Below are positions 35,476 through 44,338 of a stretch of DNA of 64,000 nt, in pieces. This DNA comes from Nakamurella sp. A5-74 (GTDB taxonomy: Bacteria > Actinomycetota > Actinomycetes > Mycobacteriales > Nakamurellaceae). The notes beneath the pieces are model-generated. The model was not told the origin of the DNA. It searched no databases and saw nothing but the letters and a program-made list of their open reading frames with translations. The stretch lies in contig NZ_CP159218.1 of assembly GCF_040438885.1 (NCBI RefSeq), positions 1,054,001 to 1,118,000 on the forward strand. Direction: 5' to 3'. Every line of letters starts with the position of its first letter. The stretch's first letter is position 1. Made by a program: the position numbers and the translations under genes.

Positions 35476-37205
35476 GCCGCTTCCTCCAGGGTCATCTGGG
35501 ACTCGACGATCTCCACGTAGGTCGGACATGTCTCCAGAAGTTCCGCGTGCCGGCCTCGGCCGACCACCGCTCCGTCGTCCAGCACGATGATCTGATCGGC
35601 GTCCCGGATCGTCGAGACCCGTTGCGCCACCACGATCACCGCAGCCGCGGCGACGCTCGGGACGAGCGCCGCGCGCAGTCGGGCATCGGTCGCCACGTCC
35701 AGTGCCGAGAACGAGTCGTCGAAGACGTACACGACCGGCTTGCGGACCAGCGCCCTGGCGATGGCCAGCCGCTGGCGCTGCCCGCCGGAGACGTTCGTGC
35801 CGCCCTGGGCGATCGGCGCGTCCAGACCCTCGGGCAGCGCCCGGACGAAATCATCGGCCTGGGCGATGCGAAGGGCGTCCCAGAGCTCGTCGTCCGTCGC
35901 CCGGGGATTCCCGTACCGCAGGTTGCTCCCGACCGTCCCGGTGAACAGATAAGCCTTCTGCGGAACCATGCCGATCCTTCCCCACAGCTCGTCCGGCTCG
36001 TAGTTGCGTACGTCCACACCGTCGATGGTCACCGACCCCGCGCTGACGTCGAACAGTCGGGGGATCAAGGAGATCAGGGTGCTCTTGCCGGAGCCCGTCG
36101 ATCCGATGATCGCCGTGGTGCGTCCCGGCTCGGCGCGCAACGTGACATCGCTGAGCACCGGGGTGTCGGCGCCGGGGTAGTGGAAGCTGACGCCGGTGAA
36201 CTCCACGACCCCGCGCCGTGGCGGAGCGGGTGTCGGCCTGGCCGGAGGGCGCACGCTCGACTCCGTCTCGAGCACTTCGACGATGCGCTCGCCGCTGACG
36301 GCGGCTCGCGGGATCATCACCGACATGAAGGTCGCCATCATCACCGACATGAGGATCTGGATCAGGTAGTTGAGGAACGCCATCAGCGATCCCACCTGCA
36401 TCGAGCCGTCGTCGACCCGGTAGCCGCCGAACCACAGCACCGCGACGCTGGAGGCGTTCAGGATCAGCATGACGGTCGGGAAGGTGAGTGCCATCAACCG
36501 TCCGACCCGCAGCGAGGTGGCCGTCAGATCGTCGTTGGCGACGGCGAATCGCCGGGTCTCCTGCGGTTCACGGACGAACGCCCTGATCACCCGGATACCG
36601 CTGATCTGCTCGCGCAGCACACGATTGACGGTGTCGATCTTGGTCTGCATGGCGCGGAATCCCGGCACCATCCTGATCACGATGCTGCCGATCGAGACCA
36701 GCAGCAGCGGAACGGCGACCAGCAGCAGCCAGGACAGGCCGATGTCTTCCCGCAGCGCCATGATGATGCCGCCGATGCACATGATCGGGGCCATCACGAG
36801 CAGCGTGAACGTCATCACCACCAGGGTCTGCACCTGCGTCACATCGTTGGTGTTGCGAGTGATCAGCGATGCCGGGGTGAAGTGCTGGACCTCGCGGTCG
36901 GAGAAGGTGTTGACCCGATCGAACATCGCCTGACGGACGTCCCGACCGAACGCCATCGCCACCCGCGCGCCGAAGTACACGGCCGCGATGCTGCATGCGA
37001 CCTGCACGAGGCTGACGCCCAGCATGATCACACCAAGGCCCCAGATCGTGCCGACGTCGCCCTGCGCGACACCCTTGTCGATGATGTCGGCGTTGAGGCT
37101 CGGCAGGTAGAGCGAGGCGATGGTGCCGATCAGCTGGAGCAGCATGATCACCGCGATCTGGCCGGAGTACGGCCGCAGTTTCTCGCGATACAGACGCAGC
37201 AGCAT
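35472..37205 (-). CDS. ABC exporter half, degenerate Walker B
   Basis: A 577-residue fused membrane-ATPase half-exporter. Walker A GSTGSGKST and signature VSGGQRQ are normal, but Walker B VYVFDDSFSALD has Asp in place of the catalytic Glu. Together with its partner's altered signature this gives one degenerate and one consensus ATP site. The ATG at 37205 is set by GGAGGAG four bases upstream. The TetR gene precedes it on the same strand by 161 bases, so a TetR-controlled export operon is likely. Confidence 0.93.
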   Translation of the reverse strand: MLLRLYREKLRPYSGQIAVIMLLQLIGTIASLYLPSLNADIIDKGVAQGDVGTIWGLGVIMLGVSLVQVACSIAAVYFGARVAMAFGRDVRQAMFDRVNTFSDREVQHFTPASLITRNTNDVTQVQTLVVMTFTLLVMAPIMCIGGIIMALREDIGLSWLLLVAVPLLLVSIGSIVIRMVPGFRAMQTKIDTVNRVLREQISGIRVIRAFVREPQETRRFAVANDDLTATSLRVGRLMALTFPTVMLILNASSVAVLWFGGYRVDDGSMQVGSLMAFLNYLIQILMSVMMATFMSVMIPRAAVSGERIVEVLETESSVRPPARPTPAPPRRGVVEFTGVSFHYPGADTPVLSDVTLRAEPGRTTAIIGSTGSGKSTLISLIPRLFDVSAGSVTIDGVDVRNYEPDELWGRIGMVPQKAYLFTGTVGSNLRYGNPRATDDELWDALRIAQADDFVRALPEGLDAPIAQGGTNVSGGQRQRLAIARALVRKPVVYVFDDSFSALDVATDARLRAALVPSVAAAAVIVVAQRVSTIRDADQIIVLDDGAVVGRGRHAELLETCPTYVEIVESQMTLEEAA

Positions 37206-37366
37206 GACATCTCCTCCAGTGGGCACGGGTTCGGATTGACACGGGTCGGTGCGGGGCGGACGGTTCGGTACGGGTCGGTGATCAGGATGCGACCTGACGT
37301 CGCGGTGAGGTCAAGATCATTTCGCCCAGAGCGAGCGCGGTGAGCGGGTGGACGGGTGGATCTCGC

Positions 37367-37954
37367 TCAGGGCGGAGCGGCTGACGGGCCGTCCCGCCGA
37401 CTGATGCCGTGCAGCAGTACGTCAGTGATGTCCTGCGCCAGCAGCGGGCGACCCTCGTTGATCATCGGATGAGTGCCGGCGAAGATGAGGATGCGCAACA
37501 CGTCAGCGGCCTTGGCCGGCTCCACGGACAGGGTGTCGCGGAAGCGCTCCAGGATCTCGATGACGCGCTGCGTGATCGGATCCGGCTGCGGGTCCGGCCT
37601 GCGCGCGGCCTCCGGCATCCAGTGCACCGCCATGATGATGTCGAAGACGCTCCGAACGCGTTCCTGCATGGTGACTGCGATGTCGCGCACCACAGCAGCG
37701 AGCGGTCGATCCAGGTCGATGGTCGCGATCTGCCGCAGGGCAGGCTCCGGCCGCAACACGTCCTCGACGACGGCATGCAGCAACGTCTCCTTGTCCGCGA
37801 ATGCCCGGAACACGGTGCCCTCGGCGATGCCGGCGGCTGCGGCGATCTGCTTCGTCGTCACCGACGTCCCGTGCTCGCGGACCAGCGGGGTCGCCGCCGC
37901 CACGATCTGAGCGCGACGCGCATCGGGTGCCAGGGCTGCGGCTCGTGGACTCAC
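37367..37954 (-). CDS. TetR-family regulator of the ABC exporter pair
   Basis: About 195 residues. The N-terminal helix-turn-helix reads TTKQIAAAAGIAEGTVFRAFADKETLLHAVV. The C-terminal ligand domain is variable, as usual. The GTG at 37954 is preferred because the perfect palindrome at 37970-37987 then lies just upstream; an ATG at 37984 would place the operator inside the gene. It precedes the two exporter genes on the same strand and probably represses both itself and them. Confidence 0.87.
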   Translation of the reverse strand: MSPRAAALAPDARRAQIVAAATPLVREHGTSVTTKQIAAAAGIAEGTVFRAFADKETLLHAVVEDVLRPEPALRQIATIDLDRPLAAVVRDIAVTMQERVRSVFDIIMAVHWMPEAARRPDPQPDPITQRVIEILERFRDTLSVEPAKAADVLRILIFAGTHPMINEGRPLLAQDITDVLLHGISRRDGPSAAPP

Positions 37955-37969
37955 GGGTCCGACTGTAAA

Positions 37970-37987
37970 TGAGTGAGCACTCACTCA
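37970..37987 (-). promoter_or_regulatory. TetR operator, perfect 18-bp palindrome
   Basis: TGAGTGAG, CA, CTCACTCA: an 8-2-8 perfect inverted repeat, 15 bases before the TetR GTG. Its form matches known TetR-family sites of the TGAGTG..CACTCA type. Confidence 0.8.
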
Positions 37988-37991
37988 CAAC

Positions 37992-38050
37992 GTCGCGGTC
38001 GTGACGGTCGGTTGTCCGGGTGGTTCGCGGTGCTGACGGTCGGTGTTCTG
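37992..38050 (+). repeat. 32-bp tandem repeat array 2
   Basis: Two copies of the 32-bp family core: GTCGCGG-TCG-TGACGGTCG at 37992 and TTCGCGG-TGC-TGACGGTCG at 38024, exactly 32 bases apart. It lies between the TetR operator and the 3' end of the AbiEi-like gene, in the same orientation as array 1. Confidence 0.88.
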
Positions 38051-38066
38051 GAAAGGTGATCGACGG

Positions 38067-39116
38067 TCACCCGAGAATGGTGCGATCGGAGGAGGTCGCC
38101 ACGACCCGGCCGGGGCAGTCGTCAACCGTGACATCTCCCCGACGGATTGCCCAGCCCTCCTGGCAGGGCCACCATCGCAACGATCTCGACAGTGGTGGTC
38201 GTGGCGCTTCCAGCGCAGCGCTGAAGCGGGAAGCGAGAACCTCCGATTGACGGAATGCTCCGAACCAGTCGTAGCGGACGAAGCGAACTCCAAGGCCTTC
38301 GAGCGAGCTCTGCCGTGCGTGTTGCAACGCCACGGCTCGTGCGGGATCGACGAGGAACTTGACTGCTCCGTCCGCCTCGCCGGCCAGTGCGTACTGCTCC
38401 CACCACAGATCCACCCGGCGCTCGGGGTAGCCGGGGCCCAGCCAAGCGTTCGAGATCGGAGCCGGAAGTCCGGCCTGCAGTGCGCGGAATCGGCCCGCGG
38501 ACTCCAGCGGCGACTCCGAGAGAGGATCGGTGTGCCGGACCAGCCACTCACTCCGGGGGAACCGTGGCCACCTGCGCAAGGTCACCAGCGAGCGCGCCAT
38601 CCCTTCGGCGGCAAGGGAATCCGCCGCCACTGCGTCGGCCAGGATCAGCGAGGTGAGGCGGCCTGTCGATCGGACCAGATCCGCCATCGCGAAGCCCTTC
38701 TCCAGCACGAGCAGACCGTCCACCTCAGTGATCGCCTCGTCCGGAGGCACACAATTGCGGATGTAGCCGTAGGTGGTGCGGTCAGACCCGCTCGTACCCC
38801 ACTTCCGCCTGATCAGCGACGGAGTAGGTGCCGGCGCAACGATGTCCGGGACCCCGTGCAGGGCGAGCGCAGACCATCCGGAGACGATGTAGGCCGACGA
38901 GGATGATGCCGCGAACGCGCGCGTGCGGGCGAGGAGTCGGCCCCACGCGTCGAGCGAGTCCCATTCGTCGCCCGATACGTAGCGCCCTTCAGAAAGTCTG
39001 AGGATCTCGGCGCGATCCACTGCGGTGCGGAGTCTCCGCTCGGTCACGCCGAGCTCGATGAGTCGGCTGCGGCTCAAGACTCCGCGGAGTTCTGGCAGCT
39101 CTGTCGTTGTTCGCAT
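38067..39116 (-). CDS. AbiEi-like protein with DUF559/Vsr-type putative nuclease domain
   Basis: About 349 residues. The N terminus has an AbiEi-antitoxin-type winged helix (LRGVLSRSRLIELGVTERRLRTAV), then RYVSGDEWDSLDAWGRLLART. The C terminus looks like a PD-(D/E)XK fold: Glu205 in SPLESAGR, Asp236 in RRVDLWWE, Glu247 and Lys253 in GEADGAVKF, as in DUF559 proteins. Actinobacterial proteins of this plan are abundant, solitary and uncharacterised. It is bounded on both sides by inverted arrays of a 32-bp repeat. No toxin partner is adjacent. The ATG at 39116 is used; longer starts would run into the array. Confidence 0.78.
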   Translation of the reverse strand: MRTTTELPELRGVLSRSRLIELGVTERRLRTAVDRAEILRLSEGRYVSGDEWDSLDAWGRLLARTRAFAASSSSAYIVSGWSALALHGVPDIVAPAPTPSLIRRKWGTSGSDRTTYGYIRNCVPPDEAITEVDGLLVLEKGFAMADLVRSTGRLTSLILADAVAADSLAAEGMARSLVTLRRWPRFPRSEWLVRHTDPLSESPLESAGRFRALQAGLPAPISNAWLGPGYPERRVDLWWEQYALAGEADGAVKFLVDPARAVALQHARQSSLEGLGVRFVRYDWFGAFRQSEVLASRFSAALEAPRPPLSRSLRWWPCQEGWAIRRGDVTVDDCPGRVVATSSDRTILG

Positions 39117-39213
39117 CCAGGGAATGGTGCAGCTGATTCGGGGTCGGATCGCCGGAATGGTCAGCAGTGTGGATACAACGACGCGTGTGGACAACTGGGT
39201 CTGTTCAGCGCTG

Positions 39214-39372
39214 ACGACCGTGTGATCCGCGAACGTGGCGGCCAAACGACCGTGTGGTCCGCGAACGTGGCGGGTAAACGACCGTGAGGTCCGCGAACGT
39301 GGCGGGTAAACGACCGTGAGGTCCGCGAACGTGGCGGGTAAACGACCGTGAGGACAGCGAACGGGGCGGGGG
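39214..39372 (-). repeat. 32-bp tandem repeat array 3
   Basis: Five copies of the reverse-complement core begin at 39214, 39246, 39278, 39310 and 39342, an exact 32-base period. In minus-strand reading most units are TTCGCGG-ACC-TCACGGTCG followed by TTTACCCGCCACG. The orientation is opposite to arrays 1 and 2. It separates rfbB from the AbiEi-like gene. Confidence 0.93.
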
Positions 39373-39394
39373 TGCGCCTGGTGGTCCGCCTGGG

Positions 39395-40435
<1,041 letters not shown>

Positions 40436-41197
40436 TCAGTTGGCGGTGTCGTGCAGGCCGGGTGGCTGGTCCTGGATCCCGGACCAGCCGTGGAACTCGA
40501 CCTCGAGGGAGAACCGGTGCGCCAGGTAGCGATGGTCGGACAGCGCGACCACCGCGCCCGCCGCGTCGACGGCCAGTCGCCGCACCAGCAGCAGCGGCGC
40601 CCCGGCCGGTACGCCGAGGAGTTCGACGTCGGTCGGCCCGGCGATCCCGGCGGTGATGCTCTGACGCACGCTGTCGATCGTGACTCCGGCCCGCCGCAGG
40701 CTCTGCCAGATCCCAGGATCCGTTGCGGCAGAGCGGGAGAGGCCGGCGGCGGCGTCGCCGGCCAGCCACTCGGTCGAACGGTCCAGTGGTGAACCCGCTG
40801 CGGAACGGACGCTGCGGCAGAGCAACACCTGCGTCGCGCTGGGAACCGCGAGCAGTCCGGCGATGTGCTCCGGTGCCGGCACGAAGCCGAACGAGACGAC
40901 CTCGCGGACGAGCTGCTGACCGGTGGCGGCGACTGCCGAGGCCGCATGGTGGAAGGTGCCGAGGGCGAGGCGCTGGTGGAATGCCCGGCCGGCCGCGAAC
41001 CAGCCCGCACCGCGTCGCGCCGCCACCAGTCCTTCGTCCCGCAGGAGCTCCAGGGACTTGCGGATCGTCATCCGACTGGCGCCGAAGCGCTCCCCGAGGG
41101 CGGCTTCGCTCTCCAGCGCGCCGTCCGGGCCGACGTCACCGAGCGCGATGCGTTCCCGCAGCTCGGCGGCGATCTGCCGGAACAATGGACCTGTCAT
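40436..41197 (-). CDS. GntR-family (HutC-type) regulator
   Basis: About 253 residues. N-terminal winged helix (PLFRQIAAELRERIALGD...GASRMTIRKSLELLRDEGLV) and a C-terminal HutC/UTRA sensor domain. The ATG at 41197 leaves the CTGTAC/GTACAG palindrome just upstream. It is divergent from a DUF3995 gene and on the same strand as rfbB 45 bases downstream; the target is unknown. Confidence 0.85.
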   Translation of the reverse strand: MTGPLFRQIAAELRERIALGDVGPDGALESEAALGERFGASRMTIRKSLELLRDEGLVAARRGAGWFAAGRAFHQRLALGTFHHAASAVAATGQQLVREVVSFGFVPAPEHIAGLLAVPSATQVLLCRSVRSAAGSPLDRSTEWLAGDAAAGLSRSAATDPGIWQSLRRAGVTIDSVRQSITAGIAGPTDVELLGVPAGAPLLLVRRLAVDAAGAVVALSDHRYLAHRFSLEVEFHGWSGIQDQPPGLHDTAN

Positions 41198-41201
41198 AGA
41201 T

Positions 41202-41214
41202 CTGTACAGTACAG
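41202..41214 (-). promoter_or_regulatory. GntR operator candidate
   Basis: CTGTAC, A, GTACAG: a perfect 6-1-6 inverted repeat, four bases upstream of the GntR ATG and 42 bases before the divergent DUF3995 gene. It probably serves autoregulation and perhaps the divergent gene. Confidence 0.65.
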
Positions 41215-41255
41215 GTCGGCGGGCGGTGCCGCGTACGTCGTGATCTGATGGCGGC

Positions 41256-41771
41256 ATGGCGGCGAACCGGAACTCGGGGCGCCGTCGGGTCGAGTTGGTG
41301 GCCATGGTCGCGGCACTGGTCATCAGCCTCGGGCAGACCCTGATCAGTGCCTACTGGGCCGTCGGAGGTCTGTGGGCGATCGACACCGTCGGCGGTGCGA
41401 TCGAGGATCTGGCCCGCTCGGGTGATGCCAGAGCGTCCTGGCTCGCCTGGAGTGCGACCGTGCTGAAGGCCTGTGGAGTCGTGTTGCTGCTGGTACTCAC
41501 GGCGCGCCGGCCCACCCGCATCCCGCGGCTGCTGCTGCTCGTGGCGGGATGGGGAGCCGCGGCGGTGCTCACCGTCTACGGCGGACTGCTGACGGTGGTC
41601 GGGGCGCTGGCCCTCACCGGCGTCATCGAGATTCCGGCGGACGCCGATCGCCATGCGCTCGGTTGGCATCTCGCGTTCTGGGATCCGCTGTTCCTGCTCT
41701 GGGGCATCGCGCTCGGAGTCGTCGTGCGGGCGCTCCAGCAGCGCACCGTGTCCCGACCCGAGCCCGCCTGA
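41256..41771 (+). CDS. DUF3995 family membrane protein
   Basis: A 171-residue protein with four hydrophobic segments (AMVAALVISLGQTLISAYWA; ATVLKACGVVLLLVL; LLLLVAGWGAAAVLTVYGG; FLLWGIALGVVV), matching the small DUF3995 family. Inner membrane; function unknown. It is divergent from the GntR gene. Confidence 0.75.
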   Translation: MAANRNSGRRRVELVAMVAALVISLGQTLISAYWAVGGLWAIDTVGGAIEDLARSGDARASWLAWSATVLKACGVVLLLVLTARRPTRIPRLLLLVAGWGAAAVLTVYGGLLTVVGALALTGVIEIPADADRHALGWHLAFWDPLFLLWGIALGVVVRALQQRTVSRPEPA

Positions 41772-41850
41772 GCTCGAGGTCGACACGGCCGGTCCCGAGT
41801 GCGGCGCCATCGAGCGATGAGTTCGCCAACAATCAATGCGGCGGGGGCGT

Positions 41851-42627
41851 TCACCCGGCGCCGGAGCGCTCCCCGTGCTTGCGGGAGACCACGTAGTAGG
41901 TGACGGGCGGCGGATGGCCGGATCCGGAGAGCCGAAACCCCGCGTTGGCGGCCAGCTCGCGATCGGTGATGCGACCGCGGCGACGGGCCAGCAGCGAAGT
42001 GATCAGGGTGCCGGCCGAGGCCGGCTCGTACCCGACGATGCGTTCGACGTCCAACCCGGCGGCGCGGCACAGTCCGGAGAGTTGATCGGGTGTGCGAAAT
42101 CGGTCGGCGCGGTAGCGGTGCGCGGGCATGATCTTCGTGCCTGGTACTTGTTGGAACAGGCGCAGATACACCAGCCGGGACAGGAACGTGTTGTTCAGGG
42201 TGTCCAACACGATGCGGCCCCCGGTCGACGTCACCCTGGCCAGCTCGGAGATGAGGGCTTCCGGGTGGTCGGCGTGCTCGACGGTGTCGATGCACCACAC
42301 CAGGTCGAAGCTGTTGTCGGAGTAGGGCAGGTGCTCCGGACGGTCGATCAGCTGCTGTTCGATCGACGGGTAGCGCGTCTGAGCCTCCTCGATCGCCGCG
42401 GCGCAGAGATCGGCGCCCTCGACGGCAAAACCGTGATCGGTCAGCACGGTTGGCAGCGGGCTGTAGCCGGCGTTGACGGTGAGCGTCCTGCGGGTGGTCG
42501 GCCGGGGATCGAACAGTCCCTGGAGCTGGGCGGCGAGCTGTCGTTGGGCGGGCTCGAAGGCGCTCGCACGGATGTTGCGGCCGTCGAGCACTGCCGGGTC
42601 CGGGTCGTTCGGCCTGATCGTCACCAT
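41851..42627 (-). CDS. SAM methyltransferase-fold protein with altered motif I
   Basis: A 258-residue class I methyltransferase-like protein similar in plan to UbiG/Methyltransf_11. The usual glycine-rich SAM loop is replaced by LTVNAGYSPLP (residues 49-59). Motif II (VEGADLC) and the post-I region (PYSDNSFDLVWCIDTVEHADHP) are normal. Whether it still binds SAM is uncertain. It is divergent from the HxlR gene, 65 bases apart with the operator between them, so HxlR likely regulates it. Confidence 0.78.
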   Translation of the reverse strand: MVTIRPNDPDPAVLDGRNIRASAFEPAQRQLAAQLQGLFDPRPTTRRTLTVNAGYSPLPTVLTDHGFAVEGADLCAAAIEEAQTRYPSIEQQLIDRPEHLPYSDNSFDLVWCIDTVEHADHPEALISELARVTSTGGRIVLDTLNNTFLSRLVYLRLFQQVPGTKIMPAHRYRADRFRTPDQLSGLCRAAGLDVERIVGYEPASAGTLITSLLARRRGRITDRELAANAGFRLSGSGHPPPVTYYVVSRKHGERSGAG

Positions 42628-42660
42628 GGGATCTGTTGGCCCCCGCTTCGATGGGTGATA

Positions 42661-42677
42661 AGTCTTGTTACAAGACT
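42661..42677 (+). promoter_or_regulatory. HxlR operator candidate
   Basis: AGTCTTG, TTA, CAAGACT: a perfect 7-3-7 inverted repeat between the divergent methyltransferase and HxlR genes, 15 bases before the HxlR ATG. HxlR regulators often bind such sites. Confidence 0.7.
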
Positions 42678-42692
42678 GTCTATCATGACGAG

Positions 42693-43202
42693 ATGACCAG
42701 AGTCGATCTCGCTGCCGTTGCCTGCTCGATCGCCCGGACCGTCGACGTGCTGGGTGATGCGTGGTCGTGGCTCATCGTCAGGGATCTCACCATCGGCCTC
42801 GGCCGGTTCGAGGACCTGCGGAAGGATCTGGGGATCTCCAAGCAGATCCTCACCGACAGGCTTGCGAATCTGCAGCAGCACGGCATCATCGAGCGGACCG
42901 AGTACCAGTCCAGGCCGCCGAGGCACGAGTACTCGCTCACCGACAGGGGCCGCGCACTGATGCCGATCCTGGTGTCGCTGACCCAGTGGGGCGATACCTG
43001 GATGTCCCCGGACGGACCCCCGATGATCTTCACCCACCACGCCTGCGGCCGGCCGGGACTCGCGCTCGCATGCTTTGGGTGCGGCGAGCCGGTCACCGCA
43101 GGCGACATCGATCTGCACCCCGGGCCAGGAGGTCGGACGGGACCAGGGACAGCCCTCATCGCTCAGGCCTTCGGTGGGAACGGACCCGCTCCCGGCGGCT
43201 GA
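42693..43202 (+). CDS. HxlR-family regulator with C-terminal Cys/His extension
   Basis: A 169-residue HxlR winged-helix protein: DLAAVACSIARTVDVLGDAWSWLIVRDL is the family N terminus with its conserved Cys, and PPRHEYSLTDRG the wing. A C-terminal extension has Cys/His residues (HHACG...CFGCGEP) that could bind zinc or sense redox state. The operator lies just upstream; the divergent methyltransferase is the likely target. The ATG at 42693 is used. Confidence 0.85.
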   Translation: MTRVDLAAVACSIARTVDVLGDAWSWLIVRDLTIGLGRFEDLRKDLGISKQILTDRLANLQQHGIIERTEYQSRPPRHEYSLTDRGRALMPILVSLTQWGDTWMSPDGPPMIFTHHACGRPGLALACFGCGEPVTAGDIDLHPGPGGRTGPGTALIAQAFGGNGPAPGG

Positions 43203-43309
43203 ATCCGTAGGGCCGCAGGCGCTCGTGGATCGTCGGCGTCGATCTCCAGGGTCCTCGATCACCGCTGTCGGGGAGCCGCTCAGTGGTCAGTGACGCGCGC
43301 CGGACACCG

Positions 43310-44338
43310 TCAACCTCCCGGCGGGACGACCAGCGGGAGCCCCGCCGCATCGAAGCTGACCTTGCTGAGCCACATCGAGCGTCCGAATGCGTCGTCGCCG
43401 GGTGCGTCCCCCGGCCAGGCGTGGTAAGCCATCCAGACCTGGCCGTGCTCATCGGTGAACAGCGAGCAGTGGCCAGGACCGGCCGCGGCGTCGTCGGAAA
43501 CCAGGATCGGCTCCGGGTTCTTCGTGTACGTGCCCAGTGGCTGATCAGCCACGGCGTACCCCACGGCGTAATCGGCCGAGGCATAGCTGTTCGCCGAGTA
43601 GAACATGAAGAACTTTCCGTCGTGCTCCCACAGGAACGGGGCCTCGACGAGCTCGCCCTCCCACGGAAGATCCTGCCGGAACAGCTGTTTCGGTGAGCCC
43701 TGCAGGGTGACACCGTCGGCAGCCAGACGTTGGCCGGAGATCCAGGTGTCGACACCGACTGCATTCCCGTCGTTCTTCCAGAACAGGTACAACGCACCGT
43801 TCGCCGCCCGGAACGGGTGCGCATCGATCGACCCGCCTGTCTTCGTCTCGCAGACCAGCGGACCGGAGCGGGTGTCGCGGTACGGGCCGGCGGGCTCGTC
43901 GGCGAGAGCGACGCCGATGCACTGGATCGCCGGGTCGGGCGCCATCGTCGTGTAGTACATCGCCCACCGGCCGTCGGCGAGTGCGATGACTTCGGGTGCC
44001 CACACCTTTCCCTCGGTGGTCCAACCCGGCAGCACCGGCAGCGCGTCGTCGAGCTGCTCCCAGGTCTGCAGATCGGCGCTCCCGGCGACCTGCACGTTGC
44101 GGCCGTTGCCGTTGGTGGCGAACGCCAGAAAGTCTCTGCCACCCTCCAGCGCCACCACATCCGGGTCTGGGAAGTCGGTGTCGTAGACGGGGGCGTTCAT
44201 GGCTTCTCCGGTGGTCGTCACTGATGCCGCGGGCGGGCTGGAGGATGCGGGTCCGTTGTCCGGCGCCGACGCACAGCCGGCCAGAACCATGGCCGCGGCA
44301 GCGATTCCGAGCAGGCGGGGGACGTGCTGCCTGCTCAT
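43310..44338 (-). CDS. Lipoprotein GH43 glycosidase (arabinanase/xylosidase type)
   Basis: A 342-residue GH43 enzyme. Lipobox VLAGC with Cys at 22 anchors it outside the membrane. The beta-propeller catalytic residues are visible: Asp in FPDPDVVA (general base), Asp/Glu region in KVWAPEV, and Glu in GELVEAPFLWEHDGKFFMFYS (general acid). It would cut arabinose-containing polysaccharide at the cell surface. The ATG at 44338 overlaps the stop of the larger GH43 gene (ATGA), so the two are translationally coupled. Exact specificity cannot be told. Confidence 0.9.
   Translation of the reverse strand: MSRQHVPRLLGIAAAAMVLAGCASAPDNGPASSSPPAASVTTTGEAMNAPVYDTDFPDPDVVALEGGRDFLAFATNGNGRNVQVAGSADLQTWEQLDDALPVLPGWTTEGKVWAPEVIALADGRWAMYYTTMAPDPAIQCIGVALADEPAGPYRDTRSGPLVCETKTGGSIDAHPFRAANGALYLFWKNDGNAVGVDTWISGQRLAADGVTLQGSPKQLFRQDLPWEGELVEAPFLWEHDGKFFMFYSANSYASADYAVGYAVADQPLGTYTKNPEPILVSDDAAAGPGHCSLFTDEHGQVWMAYHAWPGDAPGDDAFGRSMWLSKVSFDAAGLPLVVPPGG

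Noticed and set aside
38067-39116. Toxin-antitoxin pair of the AbiE type
   Set aside because: The AbiEi-like N terminus suggests it, but no AbiEii-type nucleotidyltransferase gene is adjacent on either side.
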